DNA of 63,678 bases from a virus, in IMG/VR virus record IMGVR_UViG_3300045836_000148, positions 1-63,678 of that record. One strand, 5' to 3'. Shown piece by piece: positions 62,201 through 63,678 of the stretch; positions within the stretch are counted from its first letter, which is position 1; every line of letters begins with the position of its first letter. The translations under genes were made by a program, and so were the position numbers. Below the pieces are notes generated by a model. That model was not told where the DNA came from. It made no database searches and saw only the letters and a program-made list of their open reading frames with translations.

Positions 62201-62580
62201 ACCGCGCCGCCGGTCAGCTTGCCCGACCAGCGCTGCGGCGTGTTCTGCGGCGCGTTGGCCTCGCGCAGGGTCTGCGTCCCCTGGTCGTAGGTCTTCTGCG
62301 CCTCCTCGTCGCTCATGAACGGATCGAGCTGGGCGAGCATGTGCGTCGCCGCGCCGTATAGCTTCTGGCCGCCCTGCTTGATACCCGTCCAGGCATCCTG
62401 CACGAGGCTCGGTTCGTCCTTGGCGGACTCGGCCGCGGCAGCCGGCGCCGCGTTGGGCTTGATCGCGCCGCTCGCGAGGCCGTGTTGCAGGATGCCGAAC
62501 GCCTGCTCGGGCGTCGCGCCTTCCGGCCCGGTGATCGTGTACGACTGGCCCTGCGGGGAAGTGAAGGTGAAGTCGGGCAT
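56269..62580 (-). CDS. giant internal virion/ejection protein with HExxH motif, 2103 aa
   Basis: N terminus TFTSPQGQSYTITGPEGATPEQAF, then a long Gln/Ala-rich helical part. HEALH (residues 900-904) in GTVLHEALHVATVKKF followed by RPEELITWGFVDPRVQDYL is a metallopeptidase-like motif. Residues about 1055-1156 are low complexity and overlap a nested gene. The C-terminal half (IALFSRSFTLSNFAMYKDMIRGL and a helix-rich tail) resembles very large phage ejection and polyvalent proteins. It ends the late block. Probably enters the host with the DNA. Confidence 0.85.
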   Translation of the reverse strand: MPDFTFTSPQGQSYTITGPEGATPEQAFGILQHGLASGAIKPNAAPAAAAESAKDEPSLVQDAWTGIKQGGQKLYGAATHMLAQLDPFMSDEEAQKTYDQGTQTLREANAPQNTPQRWSGKLTGGAVEGLAGPGGVLAGEQSAKSQQIQDANPTMPYSEATAIAAPQAAIQAAASKIPIPGLNLSGGAANLLGSAAKAAGASALVGGATTAASQEATSLGLQAAGLPDQAAQEAPTWGSTLEGAAFQAGAHVGIHAAHAAIPALANGGARAPAPAAPTPSIEGVPIETQLDQAMGRTPTVGSNLQKAVAEGAARAEQQKTDAIAALDSAKDVDGAIGAAFDLASRPQDDIPARVAATQHDAAVQRMNELQSQFQAMDAQQTSSEASPFNAVAHQQAVDRLNQLQADLNDPAVTAPRGDQAALDASQAQFAPPTAQAQLLSDQEKFAQQNARSAAFQRAMQNIDQGRDAAYDQAEQARLQKLQEAVDLHAQLVDHANQATTSDQRQARTATMAADLPDAFGNRTDATPVDTRSAAEIAATTNDPVLKQLFMNRIREDAGMTPGATEVPSQPLARPDLTGPQRQLIEPQGPLKNQSPAYPDAERAPAEAQPAPRYADLTPQTKSQASQRSQVLNAMTAKDGQPLFPHGTSVVEHPAEDGAYAVQANEAPAPHPYSPELQGNKAEAPPSTDPVDLYVNAQRNTNTPAARAFVQEYDAGRITREDVQRAMVEQQRTAPSVDQNVTSAGNVLTRAGRDSVPFNKPRGEGDDRQAAIADSWNAKGEPVAPPGADDGPTSMANGPTFVDRTPNRGYEQDTSLDQAVRRAANGGSPLEKAIAQVVAPFTQGVPFKVVTPKTIRQAPPQMAGARGLMRWSPDFSKHEVWVKSADYAQGSQGSNNGTVLHEALHVATVKKFQRGLMAPENTPVGRAARDLVQLFNHVRSTYEAERAAGKRSPVDAVAGPAFERPEELITWGFVDPRVQDYLKQTPGVINRTAWGDFVARVRGLFNLDKGHTSALADLIDVSHRLMANELPEGLAEAKGRGRAVDGMLALGENPANGTDPRRLLAPADAQAPAGVGGAHPGDAERPGVAGARVQAEDGRTRADGADAPAAARGGRDAGLAGAADARNGGSAAASDRSRPGGGAGVAGRPDLGQGRSLSEAEGPAPQPDPRATQRPLSPQARAGEQHPAPRAVSALARVGAKAFQSLRNFGNTLRITDAINELRDRTMPMSASTGSDRARAWAKDTANQMRVAQYQYQQLDHVLLRNFSKERREAMWNAADEENLIRGGHLERTGANGLDALSPPERAAVERLHQYGEELLARGQAVGMFPDGGLPYWTPRMAVMIGEDGSYSAPPKADVNLAHDLTTSASAAKGRKYLTVEETEAAQQRLLNSDTATAHTLRDIRTMPLAMGRLEQAIAGRELVERIRQASDASGTGLVKDEPEAANAAGYFTLDHPAFKTYAPQMVNDPRTGAKVPATDQFHRPVFQQRPLYIAKEFEGPLKSIIYDPPGKAYGALMALKQEATANIMYSPLIHNQVVFGKALASMPLGTLPAYFEGRALRTGERGGVLGYAKAAGNLVQRGVQAMQGVPYNERARLESSGASPVVRRAIENGMVPINNYGHKQDITSIANDTALRPGQGWKAKLVGKVAGDRGAELADGVGDLVHNHLLWKRVADLQLGVYAQAERHYSEAFQKQGFDKTTADGMAGKVAANLANRVAGTLPNEAMSGFARKFANIALFSRSFTLSNFAMYKDMIRGLPAEVQSQLRLAYGDQAARSANMAMRRKAVGALVRDIGMMYMLNAAFQTGVRAYTQDGDFKDNLKAELAKYGPRATAALQYADSHLQDVLPFVGHPFKWIHSFTPGGTNDPGKENRFRGPDMSDGTATYYRLPFGKVGEDLEGWMSDPGAMAWQKSGTLVKPAIDIGMQAAGHAPESGPIWAPSDSFLSAAGKAVAHYAAGQFPVHDFQVAYDLATAKPDAAASPKEQERTAQERHALELSMLAGITASKGAPGGPEAGQLRAENERFQQQRSYVLSQTHQLLASGRDEDRDQAIDMLRTVMDANEIRSYLKGQESPESRVNAHALTTLGRRDADALERVQAAGQ
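59112..59417 (-). CDS. nested gene inside the giant virion protein gene, 101 aa
   Basis: Fully embedded in another frame on the same strand. GGGGGAG lies ten bases before ATG 59417. The product has normal amino acid composition: YLPPPTRKHRPEWAALILAM, GHAYKLRTDAPAPMAPMRRL, AEALRRAIARDPAAALAW. The main frame over the same bases is Ala/Gly/Arg/Asp-rich low complexity, as expected when a linker is overprinted. Function unknown. Alternatively the region was once two genes that fused. Confidence 0.65.
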   Translation of the reverse strand: MEPTPDVYLPPPTRKHRPEWAALILAMPSVLGWPGHAYKLRTDAPAPMAPMRRLLREVAATLDSQERPTPATAEALRRAIARDPAAALAWRADLTWVKAVV

Positions 62581-63551
62581 CAGTTGACCTTAAGGCTCCA
62601 GCCAGCGGGGAGGCCCGAGGCCGCGGGTGCAGCAGCCGGGGCCGGCGTGGGGCCGGGGGCAGGAGCCGGAGCGCCCGCGCCGCCGATTCCCGGCGGGGGC
62701 TTCACGCCCAGCATGGAACCGACGGTCGAGGCGTAGTAGTCGTGCGTCTGCTTGAGGTTCTGCATCTCGACCTGGACTTGAGCAATCCGCTGCTGGATCG
62801 CCGGCTTCTCGGTCGACTTGGCCGTGGTCATCTGGTTGCTGAGGTCGTTCAGCTCCTTGCGGCGCTCCTCGATGTTGCGCGAGGCGTCGTCGTACATGTT
62901 CTTCGCCACCAGCAGCGCGGTCTTGTCGCCGCCGGCCGCCGAGTGCGCGAGCTGGGCCACCATGAGGCGCGTGTCCTGGTTGCCGGCCGCGATCTGCGCC
63001 ATCGTCTCGGCGCGCATCTGCGCGGACTCGAGGCGCTCGTGATCGCGGTTCGCCCACGCCTGCAGCATCGCCTGCGTCTGCGTGTCCGTGTGCAACATCT
63101 GAGCAACGGTGCCCATGGGGACGTCGCCGGTCTGCTCGCCGGCCTGCAGCTGGATGCGCGGGTCGGTCGCCATCTGCTGGCGCGCCGTGTTGAGCGCCTG
63201 CGACTGCGCGTCCTGCTGCCACGAGGACAGCTGGTTGTCCGTCATGCCCTGCGGGGCCTGCGGCATGTAGCGCTGCAGCTGCTGCGGGTTCTGCTGCAGC
63301 TGCTGGATGTTCTGGTCGATGATGCCCTGCTTGGCCGTCTGGACGCGGTTGACCATGTCCTGGCGCGCCTGGTTCGCCATGTTGTACTGGAGCTGCGCCG
63401 CAGCCTGGGCCTTCTGCTCCTCGAGCTGCGCCTGGTTCTGCTGCAGCGTCATCTGGTTGGCGGTGTTGATCTGGCCCTGCGCGTAGCCCTGCGCAGCTCC
63501 CGCGCCGCCCGCCAGGCCGGCCGAGACGATGCCACCAACGATGCCGACCAT
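62580..63551 (-). CDS. Gln-rich helical internal virion protein, 323 aa
   Basis: Begins VGIVGGIVSAGLAGGAGAAQGYAQG, a Gly/Ala hydrophobic start common in ejection proteins, then a long Gln/Asn/Ala-rich coiled-coil region and a Pro/Ala-rich end. TAATG overlap with the previous stop and direct abutment with the giant gene suggest they are expressed and assembled together in the internal core. Confidence 0.75.
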   Translation of the reverse strand: MVGIVGGIVSAGLAGGAGAAQGYAQGQINTANQMTLQQNQAQLEEQKAQAAAQLQYNMANQARQDMVNRVQTAKQGIIDQNIQQLQQNPQQLQRYMPQAPQGMTDNQLSSWQQDAQSQALNTARQQMATDPRIQLQAGEQTGDVPMGTVAQMLHTDTQTQAMLQAWANRDHERLESAQMRAETMAQIAAGNQDTRLMVAQLAHSAAGGDKTALLVAKNMYDDASRNIEERRKELNDLSNQMTTAKSTEKPAIQQRIAQVQVEMQNLKQTHDYYASTVGSMLGVKPPPGIGGAGAPAPAPGPTPAPAAAPAASGLPAGWSLKVN

Positions 63552-63678
63552 TACTGCATCCCCCGACCGATGAGGCCGCCGGCTTGCACGGGCGGCGCGG
63601 ACTGTTGCGGAGCCTGCGGCTGCGGGGCGCCGCCGGGCGCCGGCCCGCGCGCGGCGCCCGCCTTCACCTGCTGCGGGT
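63551..63678 (-). CDS. internal virion protein, C-terminal part (continues from 1..430)
   Basis: Last 42 codons plus stop of the gene starting at 430: PQQVKAGAARGPAPGGAPQP and GGLIGRGMQ, Pro/Gln-rich. The codon split across the ends (A at position 1, AC at 63678-63677 on the minus strand) reads AAC, so the frame closes exactly. The gene ends in TAATG with the next start. Confidence 0.75.
   Translation of the reverse strand, partial: PQQVKAGAARGPAPGGAPQPQAPQQSAPPVQAGGLIGRGMQ

Noticed and set aside
1-63678. tRNA genes
   Set aside because: I saw no cloverleaf with the conserved GGTTCGA-type T-loop in the intergenic regions, though a dedicated scan was not possible.

Overview
The window reads as one complete, circularly closed or permuted genome of a temperate, short-tailed (podovirus-type) tailed phage. 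A reading frame that runs off the left edge on the minus strand (1..430) continues without a stop into the right edge (63678..63551), giving one 185-residue protein. The DNA is clearly GC-rich, with start and stop overlaps (ATGA, GTGA, TGATG) throughout, which points to a high-GC proteobacterial host, most likely Burkholderiales. From memory, the size and gene set resemble Bcep22-type Burkholderia podoviruses. That is an inference and no database was searched.

Layout. (1) 24232 leftward through position 1 and the right edge down to 56269, all minus strand: late genes. In transcription order these are small head genes, small and large terminase, portal, beta-rich structural proteins, a beta-helix tailspike-like protein, GH108 endolysin, scaffold, N4-gp56-type capsid, two paralogous decoration proteins, neck and tail proteins with a GIY-YIG endonuclease inserted, tail fibre, two holin-like genes and five internal virion or ejection proteins ending in a 2103-residue protein. 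A 50-codon gene (15758..15910) lies on the opposite strand inside this block. (2) 55924 down to 53082, minus: integrase-led operon with a GNAT-like and a methyltransferase-like gene. (3) 24956..30239, plus: small early genes separated by a repeated structured intergenic element. (4) 32800 down to 30282, minus: VRR-NUC nuclease, SNF2 helicase and two zinc-finger proteins. (5) 33469..36671, plus: small accessory genes including an SLOG/DUF2493 protein and a frameshifted gene. (6) 39326 down to 36672, minus: PrimPol/VirE-type primase-helicase. (7) 39672..53055, plus: an HTH regulator, then DUF3799-type exonuclease, DUF2815-type ssDNA-binding protein, family A DNA polymerase, dNTP diphosphohydrolase-like protein, a run of tiny membrane proteins, an HTH protein, an HNH-like protein and an HAD-like hydrolase.

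Control. Two sets of non-coding signals tie the genome together. A 17-bp palindrome, TGTTA-N7-TAACA, occurs in perfect or near-perfect form upstream of almost every transcription unit and around the HTH gene at 39672; it is a candidate lysogeny-repressor operator set. A 30-bp element combining an extended -10 box (TGnTAnnnT, minus strand) with a conserved initially transcribed segment occurs three times in the late block (24342, 14884, 4470). Each copy is followed by an intrinsic terminator just before the next gene, the layout expected for antitermination control. The CxxC zinc protein at 30282..30752 is a candidate antiterminator.
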